Shown here: one piece after another, positions 63,110 through 64,000 of the stretch
Numbering within the stretch: position 1 is the stretch's first letter
Layout: every line of letters begins with the position of its first letter
DNA from: Pontederia crassipes
Taxonomy: Eukaryota; Streptophyta; Magnoliopsida; Commelinales; Pontederiaceae
Length of the DNA stretch: 64,000 nt
Direction: 5' to 3'
Assembly: GCA_030549335.1 (NCBI GenBank)
Contig: CM060194.1
Coordinates: 65,004,547-65,068,546, forward strand
The notes under the pieces: generated by a model
Told to the model about the DNA's origin: nothing
What the model saw: the letters and a program-made list of their open reading frames with translations, nothing else
The model's database searches: none
Program-made: the position numbers and the translations under genes

Positions 63110-64000
63110 GTCCCCGCTTCGGCACAAAGATCCTTCCTTTATTATGTTTTCTTTTTTCCTTTCGTCTCTTTCTGACGTGCTCCTTTTCTTCGGCATTTTC
63201 TTAATTTCTTCCATCATATTAAATATTTTCCTTCATCATTTTTCCAGTTGTTTGCGAAAGCCAGATCTCGCTTCTAATTCCATCTTGTGTTCTGTGAATG
63301 CGTCCATAGGCTCAAGATTTAGTTGATCAAAATGCAGCCATAACAAGTCTTTTCGTCCAACCCTTCAAAGAAAAAAGACTTTTCGTGCAAAACGCTTGCA
63401 CTTTTGATATAATAATTTGATCCGGAAATCCTGTATATGGTCAATGTTACATACGATGCAGTAACATATGAATTTTTGTTAACTTTTTGGTTCTAACATA
63501 TTCTGCACGATTCACAATCAAACGCAAACCTGCACATTGACTTGACGACCTAGGCGCAGGTTCAGGCACACCTCTGTCTAGAAGAAAATAGAAGAGTTTA
63601 TTTGCCTTTGATGCAATCCATAATGCTGAGGAATATTAAAAAATCCTAATTGATGCATATCAGCGTGTACCAATAAACCCCGCAAGATTATTTCCAGGGT
63701 AAAATACCCATATAAGGAGTCTCTCTTGACCAATGCCCTTTTTCTTTGACATATTCCAGCTTGCATATGCGACCGCAATAGGTGTACTGCAATGAATTCT
63801 TTATCTATTTTAATCTACGCGGTAGTGTGACGGTTTAGGAAATTCCTGCCCTTTGGCCCATCTCTTTGCATCTTTTATTGCTATCATTCTCATGTGTAGC
63901 AATCTTTGGTCGAAAGTTGTTTAGGGTTGTCACTTGAATGAAGTGTTCATTTGATTTTAGAAATGTTATGTTCCCTCTGTGGTTTAGTAGAACTCATCTA
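63110..64000 (+). other. Probable intron 1 of the EXO84C-like gene
   Basis: T-rich sequence following a GT donor, with no exon matching the expected continuation of the protein before the window edge. Confidence 0.45.

Overview
This is nuclear DNA from a flowering plant, probably a monocot. The evidence is split genes with GT-AG introns, very GC-rich 5' exons (the LEA-like, ClpC and S2 genes) set in AT-rich intergenic DNA, an 11S globulin resembling those of non-grass monocots, and plant transposons of at least five kinds. Monocot placement is an inference; I cannot name the species.

Layout. 1-6.5 kb: gene-free, with a 725-bp hAT-like MITE (2034-2758) and two short SINE-like copies. 6.55-10.8 kb: a small hAT-like MITE split by a full-length RTE-type LINE that carries about 880 bp of extra GC-rich DNA at its 5' side. 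11.7-12.5 kb: a 415-bp tandem duplication. 13.2-13.8 kb: first exon of an LEA-2 type membrane protein (minus). 14-17.9 kb: AT-rich, with 136-bp tandem repeats. 18.0-19.8 kb: a four-exon 11S globulin seed storage gene (minus). 20.6-21.9 kb: a non-autonomous CACTA element. 22-29 kb: repeats and relics, including a likely copia-type solo LTR and another SINE-like copy. 29.1-31.9 kb: an LRR receptor-like (pseudo)kinase of the PXC3 type (minus). 34.8-37.0 kb: cytosolic ribosomal protein S2 (uS5) with an intact promoter but an in-frame TGA in its N-terminal RGG tract. 38.5-45.0 kb: the nine-exon chloroplast chaperone ClpC (minus). 46.7-55.1 kb: an MFS transporter (minus) whose 4.9-kb intron holds a second, nearly identical RTE LINE with a perfect 15-bp target duplication. 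55-59 kb: AT-rich, gene-free. 59.06-61.42 kb: a 2.36-kb Mutator-like fold-back element with a 9-bp target duplication. 63.0 kb to the edge: first exon of an exocyst EXO84C-like gene (plus).

The host genes do not form a functional cluster; they serve seed storage, plastid protein quality control, translation, transport, signalling and exocytosis. The coherent story is the mobile DNA. One RTE LINE family (two coding-intact copies) and a family of about 180-bp elements share both their 5' and 3' ends. The short copies look like internally deleted LINEs or an Au-SINE-like family using the LINE's machinery, and several keep long target duplications. No CRISPR array, rRNA or convincing tRNA gene was seen.
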